A stretch of DNA of 64,000 nt from Bimuria novae-zelandiae CBS 107.79 (GCA_010015655.1 ML976656.1:1343734-1407733), one strand, 5' to 3'. Positions 11,045-22,123 are shown, numbered from the stretch's first letter. Notes: generated by a model not told the origin, from the sequence alone. Translations and numbers: made by a program.

Positions 11045-13341
11045 CCCTCGCACTGGCAACCCCGTCCGCTCACGGACCACCTTCTGTAGGCCAATCGGAT
11101 GGTAGCTCCGATTCTGCATGAACACCAAGGTGGATGAGATTTGTACGTAGATTTGTATAGAGACTTCATTTTTGACGGTCTTAGTATAGAACTACTTAAT
11201 ACTTGAGCTTGCAGTGGTGTCTACCTGGGAGATTGTTCGGGCGCGTCGTATGTGCTCCTGCCAGCACTCAGGGCTGACTTCTGGCCTACACAAAGGCAGT
11301 CGGCAGAGCGAGCAGCCATAAGTAGTACGCGCAGGACGCTGGCGCCCTTGACGATTGCCAGAGGTCTCTGTAAGAGCCGTACGAGGTGTCTTGCCGTGCT
11401 TGAAGTTGTGTTTTGTACGCCCATTTTCAGCACAAGCTACACAAGCTTTAGCTTCCCTAAATAGTCTTATTAACTTGTAAGAGCTCTCGTTGCTGCTAGC
11501 GTTAATAAATACGTCCTTAAGTCTCTAACGTTTGATAGATCCTGCGCAAGGACGGCTACCGCGCTTAAGAAGCTACTCTATAAGCCTGTATAGAAACTTT
11601 TTATGGCCTCCACGTTGAGCCTCTCTGTCTGACGAGTAGGAGGAGAGCCTATAGCAATTATTAAGCGTTAGATCTAGTAGAAAATAGAGCAGCAGGCGCT
11701 AGGTCCGTCTCTTAACTTGCTATATAGAGTAGTAACTTTTAACCTGGTTAAAGCGATCTACCTTACTCTTATAGTAATTATACTTGTCTATAAACTAAGG
11801 GATCCTAAGCAGTTTGACAAAGTTGTTACTAAAGACCTTGTCTAGTAATTTCTTATTATTTTAGTTTATCCTTGACCTTCTACGGTGCCTAAGGATAACC
11901 TAAGTAGCTAGTAGCAACTCTCGTAAGCAACATCTTAGCATAGGGTTAAGGGTAAGAACCTACGCTTAGCAATAGTAGAGGTAAAGAGGATAACTTAATT
12001 ATCTCTTTATGCTGCCTATAGAACTTCCTTACTCTCTAAAAGGTCCTAGTATATCTCTTCTTACTCTAACTTGGCTATAAACTGCGTCTTAAGCCGTATA
12101 AGCTTCTAGCTAAAGCTCTTCTTTGTTAACTTCTAGCGTGCGCGCGTCTGAATAGCGGCATCCTCTACCTCTAACTCTACAACTGCTGTCTCCTCGTACG
12201 CCTCTTTAGTCCTTGTTTTTGTCGTTCTGACTGTGCCTGCGCAGCCTACACCATGCTGCCGGAGGTACTCCAGCATAGGTATAGTGTTAAAGAGGTTATT
12301 ATCCCACACAGAGTGTAGGCCCAGCGGAAAGAGACGGCGACCGTGAGCGTTAACGGCGAGGACAAGAGAGACAGGTACAGACTCTATAGGCGTAAAAGCT
12401 AGAGTAGTAGCATTAGTAAGAAGCTTTAGTAGGTTAATAGGACCTCTACCTATGCCTTTAGCATAAAATAACTAGTTTAGTATTACTCTATTATTAGCTA
12501 AGCACTAGATCTTGTAGCTTTTAGGCGTAGGCTTTATCTTAATTATAACACTCTTTGTCGCACGTCCTATAAACCTGGTAATTACCTTATTAACGCAGAG
12601 GTGTTAGCTAGCTCTCTAGTACTTTAAGTACTGCTTTTAAATAAGCTTACTGAGATCCTAGACGCGTCTAAAGGGAGACTTAAAGCTCTAATTTACTTTT
12701 GTATAGTATATATATTAATCTAGCTGCTGCTAACATTTAAGTGCTATATATTAATTAATTGGGTGATAGGGTGCGTTCTTGTGGAGTCGCGTCCAGTACT
12801 CCTCTAGCGAAGGCTCGACGTGAAGGCCTATATATACGACAATTGCGAAGTACGTATATAGCTTAGATAGTGATGTAGGCTTCTAGCTACGCGTTAAGGG
12901 TAGCTGCGGCCCGTACTAGAGCGCAAAGGCATGCTAATTTGTATAGTGTACGATTTGGTTAAGGACGTTAATATTAAAGAATAGATTAAACAGGTTAATA
13001 GGTGAGCCTTTATTTACTTCTTTAGGTAATAGAGGACTCCCTATTACGTGAGGGTTGTCAATTCTAAGAGGTCTCCAGTCAAGTGGCGGATCTCGCGGCA
13101 GATCGGGCAAAACACCAGCCTTTTTCGTGTACTTGGTGTATTTAACAAAGTCAGGATCGTTACTAGGCTAAGAGGCAGCTTTTAGCATGTTTGCATGTGC
13201 AGGAGCTTCCAAAAAAGGCGTGTTTTAGCTAGTAAACAGAAATTGCTAATATTACGATATAGATCTGGTGTTTGCATGCGCTATCACTTGATTGGCTGTT
13301 CAAAGGTGGCCCGTGAGCGGGCGGCTTTGCCAGTGCGAGGG
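11045..13341 (-). mobile_element. piggyBac-like DNA transposon nested in the pogo transposase
   Basis: Inverted termini begin CCCTCGCACTGGCAA at 11045 and end with its complement at 13341 (TTGCCAGTGCGAGGG). Similarity continues about 40 bp (CCGYCCGCTCACGGRCCACC) and more loosely through CCAATC. The CCC...GGG ends fit piggyBac, and the encoded protein confirms the family. Flanks read CTCTAT on the left and ATATGCC on the right. A two-base AT overlap rejoins the host transposase in frame, as LYMPAYSSH. The classical TTAA duplication of piggyBac is not visible. Confidence 0.8.
11221..12990 (-). pseudogene. piggyBac-type transposase (DDE_Tnp_1_7) relic
   Basis: Minus-strand translation gives a long collinear match to the piggyBac transposase fold. 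KPTPKSYKI.CLANN lies at about 12,500-12,540. The blocks FTPIESVPVSLVLAVNAHGR, SVWDNNLFNTIPMLEYLRQH and GVGCAGTVRTTKTRTKEAYE span about 12,405-12,195. A C-terminal Cys-rich ending TYGCSLCRLPLC is at about 11,290-11,325. The D-N-LF-..PML-YLR-.G.-G.GTVR pattern is characteristic of the family. Numerous TAA/TAG codons and frame changes break it. The 12,150-12,420 segment keeps near-normal composition while the rest is AT-rich. Coordinates are approximate at both ends. Confidence 0.75.
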
Positions 13342-15114
13342 ATATGCCTGCTTATTCGTCGCACCTCCTACAACCACTTAATGTGGGCTATTTCTCGCCT
13401 CTAAAGAAAGCATATAGGCGCCAAGCTAAGGATCTAATACGTAACTATATTACGTATATTACTAAAGTTAAGTTCTTACCTTACTTTATTATAGCTTTTA
13501 AGGCTATAATTACTAAAAGTAATATCCTTTAAAGCTTTTAAGGCGCTAAATTAGTTCTCCTTAACCTAGAAGCAGTAATATTAAAGCTTAATATTAAGCT
13601 ACGTATACTATTACCCTATACTATCTAGAAGAGTATATAGCAGTTATCAACACCTAGTAATATATTAGAATTTAGGTCGTAATTAAAGCTTTTTAAAGAG
13701 AGAATTTAGAGGTATAGATAGCTTACTAACATTAATAGTAAAGGTACTTAAAAAGTTTAGTAAAAGTATAGTAATAATAGCGTATTTTATAGTTTTCATA
13801 ACTAAGCGTAACGCTGAGCTTTAAGCAGCTAATAAAGCTACTATATAATATAAATTATATAAGAAAAAGCGTGTACAGCATAAGGGAGTCATAATAGTAG
13901 AGGAAGGCCTATAGCTAGTTACTTTATAAAAGTTTAGGGTACATAGTAATAAGAAATGGGAAAAGAATAGGACGCGCGCTAATAAAAGTAAATTAACTTA
14001 ATAGCGCTATAAATACTATAATAAGCCTAGGTATAATAAAATTACTTATAAGTAACTTATAAAAGTAGATTCTAAATAAATTAGCCTATTATAATCTTTA
14101 ATTACTATATGTGTTGAATCTATACTATCGTGCATAGTATAGATTTTGGTAGGGGCTTGGCACGTTTGGCCACTCGTCCGTGTCGGCCACTCGCTCGTGA
14201 TATACGTTAAACTTTTTATAGCTAACTTTATTAAAGGCAGGCTAAATCTAGGTAGGGGAAAAAGTTAGTAAAGCATACCCTAAAGTTATTTAGAATAAGT
14301 TAGACTAAAGTATACATATCTAGTGTAGCTAGTAAGCTTATAGGTATAGTAATCTTGCAGGATACTATCTTGCCTACTAGCACCTACTAATAGACGTATT
14401 TATAAGTAATATAATTAATATACTAGCGCTTAATCGTCGCGCATAGCAAGATTAGACCCTAAAAGCTAAGCTTATTAAGTTAGTAAGTGCACACACCTAG
14501 GCTAATAAAGAATTAAAAAGGTAGTTAGAAGTGTAAAGAGGCAAGTTAGAAATTTAGAAAAATATAAAAAGCGTAAAAAAGAGTCTAGAACTTACTTTGC
14601 GAGCTTTAAAAAAACTAAACTTTTTAGTAAGCGAGCTAACGAGGATTATACTAGCGTTAAAAATAGTAGCTTTATTTTTAAAAAGCTTAGTCTTCTTAAG
14701 TTAGTAGCTAATTAAATATGACGGGGATAAGACTTTCTTTATTTTATTATTAAAATTAATAACACGCCTTTAATACTTAAAAGTCTTTATTACGCGACTA
14801 TTGCGCGAAGGGCTAGCTATTTTATTAAAATAAAAAGAGACATTAAATTATAAAGTTAGAAAAAACTAGGCTAAAAGCAAGACGTTATAGCGTATAAAGT
14901 TAAGATAAGAAAAAAAGAGTATAAAAGACTAAGGTTTAAAAGCTAGGCAAGAAGTAATTTTATATATATAATAATAAGTAAACGTACTAGCGCGAATACA
15001 CTACTATAATAACTACTTATAGTAAGGATATAAAATAAAACACGCAAGAATAGAACTAGTAAGAGGTTTATAATAGTAAGAGCATTATAAGTAGTGTGGC
15101 GCACATTTACAAAG

Positions 15115-15268
15115 ATTAGGGAGCTCGAAAATAAAGTCTATTAAGGAGAGGAAGCTCTATAATAACTAGCTATTTATAAGTTTAAAAGATCGCGTGCTTA
15201 GCTACTTAGCTACTTAGCTTAACCTTAACTAGCGTAGAAAGCTCTAATAAAATATTTTTTATAATATA
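15115..15268 (+). repeat. direct repeat copy A, heavily RIPed
   Basis: This is about 154 bp starting ATTAGGGAGCTCGAAAATAA. It aligns with 16,760-16,915 in the same orientation. Differences are almost all G-to-A or C-to-T with this copy as the mutated side (for example AATAAAATATTTTTTATAA against AGCAAGGTGCCTTTTACAA). Confidence 0.65.
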
Positions 15269-16759
15269 CTCTTTAACTTATAAGGCGTAGTAAAATAAGC
15301 TAAATAGTAATTTAAAGTATAAAAGATAGCAAACTTGCGCGTAGAGCTTAAAAAATATCTAGCTTAGATTTCTAGCTTACTAGGTTATTAGTCTAAGTAG
15401 CTAGTTTATATATAGTTTTAAAAGAAAGGTAAAGAAGAATAATAGTAGCGTACTTCTACTATAAAGCTTTAATAAATATTTAAGAGTAGTTATTTACTTA
15501 CAACGTAACCCACGCGAGTACTTATATATATAAATAAAAAAATAAGTAGCTATAAAATTATAGTATTTAGCTAGTAAAGGCTTACTTGCCTATAGGCTTA
15601 CTATAATCTATATTTTAATATTTCTTAAAAAGACTAGAGAAGGGTCTACTACCTATGCCTTATACTTAAGTTTAGTTAATAATATCTTTTACTAATTTTT
15701 TTAAATTTAGCTTTTAATTTTACTAATCTCCTTACTTATAGGCTTATTATAAAGTTTATAAAAAGCTTCTCTCTAGAGCGCGTACTAAAGGTAGTTACAC
15801 TTTATAGGCTTTTATTAATAATAGCTATTTACTCTACATAGGTACTTATAGCTTGTATTAGGAGTGCGCCCTTTAAGCGTAGCGTACATGCCTACGTGCT
15901 TAGTTGTTTAGCCAAGCTGCGCGAGCTAGCGAGCGTATCCTTCTAAAGATAGAGTTGCTACTGCGCCTGGTCGCGATAGGTTATTAAGCTCTCTCTAAGC
16001 CTATTTATAGTTATATCGTGACGCTAAGCGTAGGAAATCCTTTATTAGTAGCGTACCATTTATCTTTAGGAGATCTAGGAGCACAGCGTTAGCGTGTGCG
16101 CGGTTCCATTTAGATAGCCATTTAGTTGTGTCTGTTGTTATGCTGCTCTGTGGGCGTAGGGTAACCTCTTTATATATATGTTGTACCTGCTCCCTCTAAT
16201 TATTATTACTTAGATAAAGATTATTCTTTAGTTTTCTAATTAGCGCCTGCAGCGTTTACTACTTATTTTATTATAGTATTATAAGCTTTAGCTTTTATAA
16301 ATTAAGTATAATATAGACCTAGTTTTAAAGTACCTAAAGCTTTATTATAAGCTAATTATAAATAGTAAACTGTAGCTTATAGCGCTTAAGCTATTATATA
16401 TAAGATTTATTTTTAGTATTTATATTTAGTAGCTCTAGAGTTTAGTTGTGTATATTTATCTACTTAGGAGTTTTAAGGTTAATATAATTTTATATCTTTT
16501 AAGTTTTTACGTGGTACTTAAGCTACGCGTACTAAAATAGAAATAATTTATAATTTATAAGGTAGTTACTTATTAGGAGCTATATAGTAATTATTATATA
16601 GTTTAGCTTTATTATAAGTTATAAACGTTAAGATGTAAGCGTAAGAATAATAAAAAATAAAGAATAGTTTACTACTATAATTATTAATTAGTATAAAGTA
16701 AGTATATTATAAAGTATTATAAAGTACTAGGCTTATAACTATAGCGTATAGTTATAATA

Positions 16760-16915
16760 ATTAGAGAGCTTAAAAATAAAGTCTATTAAAGAGAGGAAGC
16801 TTTATAATAACTAGCTATTTATAGGTTTAAGGGATCGCGTGCTTGCCTGCTTAACTGCTCGGCTTAAACCTAGCTAGCGCAGAAAGCTCTAGCAAGGTGC
16901 CTTTTACAACAAGTA
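16760..16915 (+). repeat. direct repeat copy B, less RIPed
   Basis: Partner of the repeat at 15,115-15,268, 1.645 kb downstream and in direct orientation. It retains CpA and GC-rich phrases (GATCGCGTGCTTGCCTGC, AGCTAGCGCAGAAAGCTC) lost in the other copy. The two could be LTRs of a small element, but they do not start TG or end CA, so they could equally be two fragments of one repeated family. Confidence 0.65.
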
Positions 16916-17979
16916 GATAATAAAATAATCGCGAAGCTATATAGTAAGATAAGATACGAAGATTTTTCTTTACCCCTAATAAAGGGAAGGAAGGTATATA
17001 ATAGGCTATGCTTAGTTATTTCCTTAGATTTTTAACCCTTAGTTATATAAATCCTAAATATATAAGTTTAACGCCTAAACCTTAACTTTAGACTCTCTAT
17101 TAAATTTATAAGTATTCTTCTAGCACCTTTGGCTCCTTACGCACCCAGCCCCTTACACTTAGTAGTGTTAATTTTATAAATTACTATAACTTACTTATAA
17201 TTACCTAGCTAAATAGCCTTTAATCTATCGCGTCTTTCTAAACTTATAATAATAAGTTAAAATAGTATCTTACCTATTATAAATCTATTTTTATTAAAAT
17301 TATAAGTACCTGAATTATAAATACTATAGATAGCTTTAGTAGGTGCCGTAAAGTTAAACTACCCCCTAATTATTTTTAAATTTTATATAAAACTCTCTAT
17401 TAATTATATAGCTAATTAAATTACATAGTAAGATAATTTATGCATTAAATAAAGTTACGTAGCTATAGTTAACTACCCTAGCTAGCGCTGCGCTTAGCAA
17501 GTAGGTTATTTATTATATTATATATAGTAGCTACGATAGACACAAACCCTCGCGAATCTTAATTAATTATATACTTAATAATTAACTCCTCTTTTAACTT
17601 AGTAAGCTTTCTCAATTTAAGCTAATAATTACGTCGCGTAATAAGTTCTACGCGTTAGTTATGTAGTATACTTTAAGAAATATTATATATTACTATAGTG
17701 CGTTATTTGCTTTAGATCTAGTTTTAATTAATAGATAAAATGGCTTGGAGGATATCTACTTCGCTATAAAGTATTTAAGTAAAAAGTAGTTAAGTCATTA
17801 TTATTAAACGTAACGTATTACGAAAAGTTTGGTGGGGTGACAGCTCACTTATACTAATAGCTCGCTTATAAACTACGTTAACGTTAACCTTTTTCCTTAT
17901 CCTTCCTATTTAGCCAATGTAGCACTAATCAAAAACGTCTAATTAGTACTAAAAAATAACATAAATGAAAGGCCTAGGG

Positions 17980-18184
17980 TGTAACGATAGCATGTAGTAG
18001 GAAAAGGGACACGTGGCTACTCGCTTATAGAAGCTAGGATCAAAACACTAGTTCTAATACTACTTACATATATATTATACTATACAAGAATACACTAGCT
18101 TTAGTATTCGTATGCGTACCTTTTAGTATAAGTAAGAAAGTTATATAGTATTAGCTTAATAAGTAAGGCTCTTACCCTATTATA
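17980..18184 (+). repeat. TRIM 5' LTR
   Basis: Starts TGTAACGATAGCATG and ends CCCTATTATA (the family end is TTACA; the terminal CA is read as TA here, a C-to-T change). It shares about 200 bp with the 3' LTR at 18,356-18,562. Confidence 0.8.
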
Positions 18185-18355
18185 TGATACTAAAGCTACC
18201 CTAAAAAGTTAAGGATTTAATTTTTACGTATAACGTAAAAATATCCCTAACTTAAACTAAAAATATGTAGATACTATTTTAGTTAAGGTAGGTAAATATA
18301 TATTATTCTAAACTTAGGATCTTAAGGGACTAAGACCTTTTAAGAAGAGAGATAG

Positions 18356-18562
18356 TGTAATAATAGTACGTGGTAGAAAAAGGGACACGTAACTATTCGC
18401 TTATAGAAGCTAGGATTAAAACACTAGTTTTAATACTACTTATATATATATATTATACTATATAAGAATACACCAGCTTTAGTATTCTTGTGCGTACCTT
18501 TTGGTATAAGTGGGGAAGTCACATAGTATTCGCTTGGTAAGCCGGGCGCTTACCCTATTACA
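18356..18562 (+). repeat. TRIM 3' LTR
   Basis: Starts TGTAATAATAGTACGTGG and ends ACCCTATTACA, giving canonical TG...CA ends. It is less mutated at its 3' half than the 5' LTR (GTGGGGAAGTCACATAG against GTAAGAAAGTTATATAG). Confidence 0.8.
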
Positions 18563-18757
18563 TAGGGCCTCTTTAGATTTTAGTAATAACGAAAAAAGTA
18601 TAAATAGTTTTATTAAGGCTATATATAAAACTTAGTAGGAGATACCGCAAAATGTCCTAGATAGCTATATATTATTACTACCTAGACGTTAGGAAACCTT
18701 ATTAAGGGCTTAAGGGTGGTATACTAAGTACTAGTATAATATATATAGTAATTAATA

Positions 18758-20629
18758 GAGTCTCCCCCCCAGGTTTGACCCAACCCCAGATTTAACCCAA
18801 CCCCAGATTTAACCTAGCAAAATTAACTCTGCGCACGCGATCGCATTGCGCGTCGCGTACGCTTTGCTAGCCCCTCTAATAAACTATCTACTAAATAATC
18901 TAAACCTTCTGCTTCCTCCTAACTATCTTTTTCTAGTACTACAACCTTTCGTAGGCGTCCCTTTACTTATTTTATTATTAGCTTTGCCTCCTCCTCGCGG
19001 GCAATCTATAATACTTCTATTATTATATAAATTAATTAACTTTTTAGTTAAACTCTTTTTCCTTTCTTAGCCTTCTTTTGCTTCTAAAGAAGCTTAAACT
19101 AATCTATAATCTACTTAGCTTAAATAGCTATTATAGTATTCTATATTTTATAAAAGCGTGTTATCCGCTCTGCGTAGTATTTTACTAGTAAGAGGACTAC
19201 GGGATCCTTATAAAGTAACTCTATAAATTACTTATTTAATCTTAGTAGTTCTACTAGCTCTAGAGGAGAGCTCTATAGTAGAGAGAGATCTAGATTAGTC
19301 GCTTGTTGTGGTGTAGCTAGGACAGGCAATGGCGGGGGCGACTCGCGAAGCAGGTTACTAAGGACGCGCATAGGTAACGCAGGCCATAAGCCGGCGGCAC
19401 GCCATCCACTAAGTATGTTTTTCTTTAATATTGCCTTCTCTCGTGCGCAGGATAGCAATTCTATTCACTCTAATCGCGGGATGCGCTATGAGCTGAGCCG
19501 GGATATCGCATGCGTCTCACAGGAGTGATACCGTTTAAACGCCAAAAAGATACTAAGATTAAAAGGTTAGAGTATATATAAGTAATAAGTAGGCATAATT
19601 AGAAGATTAATCTAATTTTCTATATAATAGGCAATAAAATCTATGCGTATATAACTTCTATATTTATTTATAATAAGTAAACACTAGCGCCCCGTAGCCT
19701 TATTATAGGTTAATAAATCAAATACTCTTTTTAGCTATTCTAGACCTAGATTATTTAATATCTAGCTATTCTTACTAGTAGTAAAATACTACCCTAGAGG
19801 TAATTACTTATTAATTTATTATATACTAATATTATTATTATTTTTAAATTAGAAGGGGAGCTAGCGCTTTACCTATAGTATTAATATATTTAATATTTAT
19901 AACTTATTCTTGCTTCCTAGCAATTACTTTATCCTTTTAAGTAGTATTAAAGTATACTAATACCTTTATAATTTACTCCTTACTAACACTAAATTCTAAC
20001 TTATTTATATTTTATATATTTAAAGGGAGGTACGCATGCTCCTTTATTTTAAAGCTACTATATTAAACTAGTGCTTTATACGCGCGTAGGATACTCCTTT
20101 CTTTTATAAATACTTAAAATACCTAGTAAATACCCCTTTTATTTTAGGGTTCCTCTTTTAGAAACATGTAATTTATTTATTATTAATATAAAAAAGTAAT
20201 TATAAAGGAAAAGCTAGTTATAACGCGTGCGTAACGCGTGTAGCCTATATAAAGAGGGTAAGCTCCTTTAGTATTAAGTAGGTAATTTAGGTTCTAGTAA
20301 TAGTATAGTTTTTAATTTATTATATAAGAGTCTTTTCTTTTACGTTTAATAAGATCTAAGCTATTTCGTGGCTTATAGACTACGTTAAGCTACTATAATA
20401 CCTATGGTATAAGGTACGTCGCGAAACTTTAAAGAAGTCTATAGCAGAATTTAGAGAAAAAAAAATCTTTATTTTAAAAGGTATATAAAGCCTTCTATAT
20501 TTAAATTTCGCGATTTGATTGTCTTTTTAGTATTTAGGGAGGCATTAGTAGAAATAACGCGTAATGCATGCGCGTCGCGTGCTTTTGCTAGGTTAAATCT
20601 GGGGTTGGGTCAAATCTGGGGGGGGACTC
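18758..20629 (-). mobile_element. pogo/Fot1-like DNA transposon with decayed transposase
   Basis: The inverted ends start GAGTCTCCCCCCCAGGTTTG at 18,758 and finish with the complement GGGGGGGGACTC at 20,629. TA lies on both sides (18,756-18,757 and 20,630-20,631). Arms agree for about 50 bp through GATTTAACCTAGCAAAA. The left arm carries one extra 17-bp unit (CCCAACCCCAGATTTAA) in tandem. A minus-strand open stretch at 19,273-19,458 reads AREKAILKKNILSGWRAAGL followed by WPALPMRVLSNLL, the typical C-terminal region of fungal pogo/Fot1 DDE_1 transposases. The rest of the transposase to about 20,500 is degraded by stops. Length 1,872 bp. Confidence 0.8.
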
Positions 20630-20631
20630 TA

Positions 20632-21537
20632 TTTAAATTATTAGGTATTTCTCTCTTTCTCTAACTTATTTATGAGACTCTTTATAAATATCAACTAGAA
20701 AGGTACTAAATAAGTATATATATTAGAACCTCATAATTTTATACCTTTAAAAGAAAATTATAAGGCCTTAAACTTATTAGAAAGATTTAGCCTTATTTAA
20801 CTAAGTTAATAGGTAGTTCTAGTGCTTACTAATCACAACGTAGGTTAATATCTATAATGTCCTAGATTTTCCTTATAATTCTATATTTTACTCTTAACTA
20901 TAACCCTTATATTGGGTCTATTATTAAAGTTTTAAAAAGGTACTTCAAATAATTGTTTTTTGTCACCCCACTGTATATTAATTAAAGCCTATAGATATTA
21001 CTACTAAAAAACTTCGTAATAATAGCTATTATGTAAGGCTCTACAGCTTCAAGTTGTAGGGCTGTTTTGGTGTTCGGATCGGGCGTTTCGCCGTGGCGGG
21101 CGTTTCGGGGTGCTCCTCGGTAGAGGGAAACACGAAACTGACGCGTCGCCATAACTCAAGCTACACGTGTTTCCCTTGGACTCTGCGAACATCAGAAATC
21201 TGCTCCATGTAAATATTTCGATCTACACAACCAAAGCCCTCCACAATGTCCGCCAACCTTGAACCATTCCACGGGCCCGTCCCGTCGATATACTAGGTAA
21301 GCAACCCTCGGAGCAGTTTCACGACGATTCATACAGACCAAATCCTACCGCAATTCAAGACTTCGAGAACTCTCCTGGACCAAATTCGGTAGAGATGCTA
21401 ATCGTCATCTGAAACGTCCCGACATCAACCTCTCCAGGCGTCCCTGCGGGACCTAACCCACCACCAACCTGCAACGTCCCGGGACCATCATCTTCTACCC
21501 TTGTCAAGTTTAAACTACCCTGTATGATGTTAAATCT
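20632..21537. other. AT-rich edge and intergenic spacer
   Basis: AT-rich DNA continues to about 21,050, then composition returns to normal. At 20,957-20,975 the phrase TTTTTTGTCACCCCACTGTA looks like the end of a DNA transposon next to a TA. Nearly the same phrase ends the second AT-rich block at 59,727-59,745. From 21,050 to 21,537 there is ordinary sequence with a repeated phrase GGGCGTTTCG (21,082 and 21,099) and no gene that I can support. Confidence 0.5.
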
Positions 21538-22032
21538 TTACAAAAGCAGGTTAACATCAAAGCTTACGTTAATTCCGTCATCTCCCGTCGTGTAAATGAT
21601 GCCGTAGGCCGTTATGAAGTTTGTCCCTCTAGCAACGTCCCCTTCTTCAAACTTCGCGTCGTTATACGCGATGGTATCGAAAATCATCTCCGCAAGACCG
21701 TCTTCAGGATAGACAAACTCGAAGTCGATGCTGAGCGTGCATGTGACTGGAGCAGGGGAGGTTGTGCTGTTAAATAAAAACGTATCGAAGTCTACGTAAG
21801 TGTTGAGGGACTGGCCGAGCTCGAAATGTTGTGGGTGGTACGTTCCGTTAGGGCATCCACTTCCTTCGACAATACTCAAAGAGGTGAGAGTTCCGTTCAC
21901 GATGGTACTCGGTATGACACTGTCGCTAGACGCGACGGTACCTAGGGTATACGGAGTGCTTGCCTGTAGGAGTTGAGCCGCTTGGCCGAGGGGGATAAGT
22001 AGCATAGATAGGGAGAACGACTTGAGAAGCAT
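21538..22032 (-). CDS. small secreted protein, DUF4360-like
   Basis: A single exon of 164 residues. I take the ATG at 22,032 although the frame stays open upstream to about 22,365, because it begins a clear signal peptide (MLLKSFSLSMLLIPLGQA, cleavage likely after QA) and a TATA-like box lies about 85 nt upstream. The mature part contains VEGSGCPNGTYH near its middle, a second Cys in VTCTLSIDFEF, and several N-glycosylation sequons. The G-SGCP-G-T motif followed by a Cys-bearing beta-rich region resembles the secreted DUF4360 family of fungi, whose function is unknown. It has no catalytic motif I can name. It sits alone next to the transposon block, a typical setting for effector candidates, but nothing in the sequence proves an effector role. 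Confidence 0.65.
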   Translation of the reverse strand: MLLKSFSLSMLLIPLGQAAQLLQASTPYTLGTVASSDSVIPSTIVNGTLTSLSIVEGSGCPNGTYHPQHFELGQSLNTYVDFDTFLFNSTTSPAPVTCTLSIDFEFVYPEDGLAEMIFDTIAYNDAKFEEGDVARGTNFITAYGIIYTTGDDGINVSFDVNLLL

Positions 22033-22116
22033 AGTGGATAAGGCTTGATAGCGATAACAAACTGTTTTCTGATGAGGCTGCCCAGGTGAAGCTTTTTTTG
22101 GTGACACTGGTCGCCT

Positions 22117-22123
22117 CTTTATA
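22117..22123 (-). promoter_or_regulatory. TATA-like box of the small secreted protein gene
   Basis: TATAAAG on the minus strand, about 85 nt upstream of the chosen ATG at 22,032. It supports the short gene model rather than the longer open frame, whose extra N-terminus would have to be transcribed from further upstream. Confidence 0.4.

Larger units (their letters stand above)
10112..14207 (+). mobile_element. pogo/Fot1-like DNA transposon, RIPed, interrupted by a piggyBac-like element
   Basis: The terminal inverted repeats start ACGTATATCACGAGCGAGTG at 10112 and end with the reverse complement at 14207, flanked by TA on both sides (10110-10111 and 14208-14209). Similarity extends about 65 bp through CCAAGCCCCCACCAAAA, with a few C/T and G/A differences. 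The transposase is on the plus strand: the N-terminal part runs to 11044 (RLLIINGYKSYN as the second catalytic Asp region, here Asn), and the C-terminal part resumes at 13342 (MPAYSSHLLQPLNVGYFSPL, then KSNI). Many TAA/TAG codons make it dead. Removing the nested element leaves about 1.8 kb, the usual size for this group. Confidence 0.85.
14208..17979. other. AT-rich, heavily RIPed DNA; no readable gene
   Basis: Both strands are full of TAA/TAG, and I could not recognise a domain in any frame. The stretch holds a direct repeat pair (15,115-15,268 and 16,760-16,915, listed separately). At 17,829-17,850 it has a terminus-like phrase TTGGTGGGGTGACAGCTCAC, whose form (GGTGGGG at the inner side) resembles the right-hand ends of the pogo elements in this window. 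No left partner was found. A small patch of higher GC at about 15,880-16,180 has no recognisable coding content. Confidence 0.55.
17980..18562 (+). mobile_element. TRIM-like miniature LTR retroelement with 5-bp target duplication
   Basis: Two direct LTRs (17,980-18,184 and 18,356-18,562) flank an interior of only 171 bp that has no coding capacity. The element is bordered by the perfect 5-bp duplication TAGGG at 17,975-17,979 and 18,563-18,567. Just inside the 5' LTR is TGATACTAAAGC, which resembles the initiator-Met primer-binding phrase TGGTATCAGAGC with mostly G-to-A/C-to-T changes. Just before the 3' LTR is the purine tract AGAAGAGAGA, a candidate polypurine tract. The size and layout are those of a terminal-repeat retrotransposon in miniature, which must be mobilised by another element's proteins. 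A third LTR of the family is solo at 55,359-55,581. Confidence 0.8.

Noticed and set aside
18846..19070. Plus-strand open frame rich in Leu
   Set aside because: It lies antisense inside the 18,758-20,629 pogo element; the hydrophobicity reflects AT-rich antisense codons.
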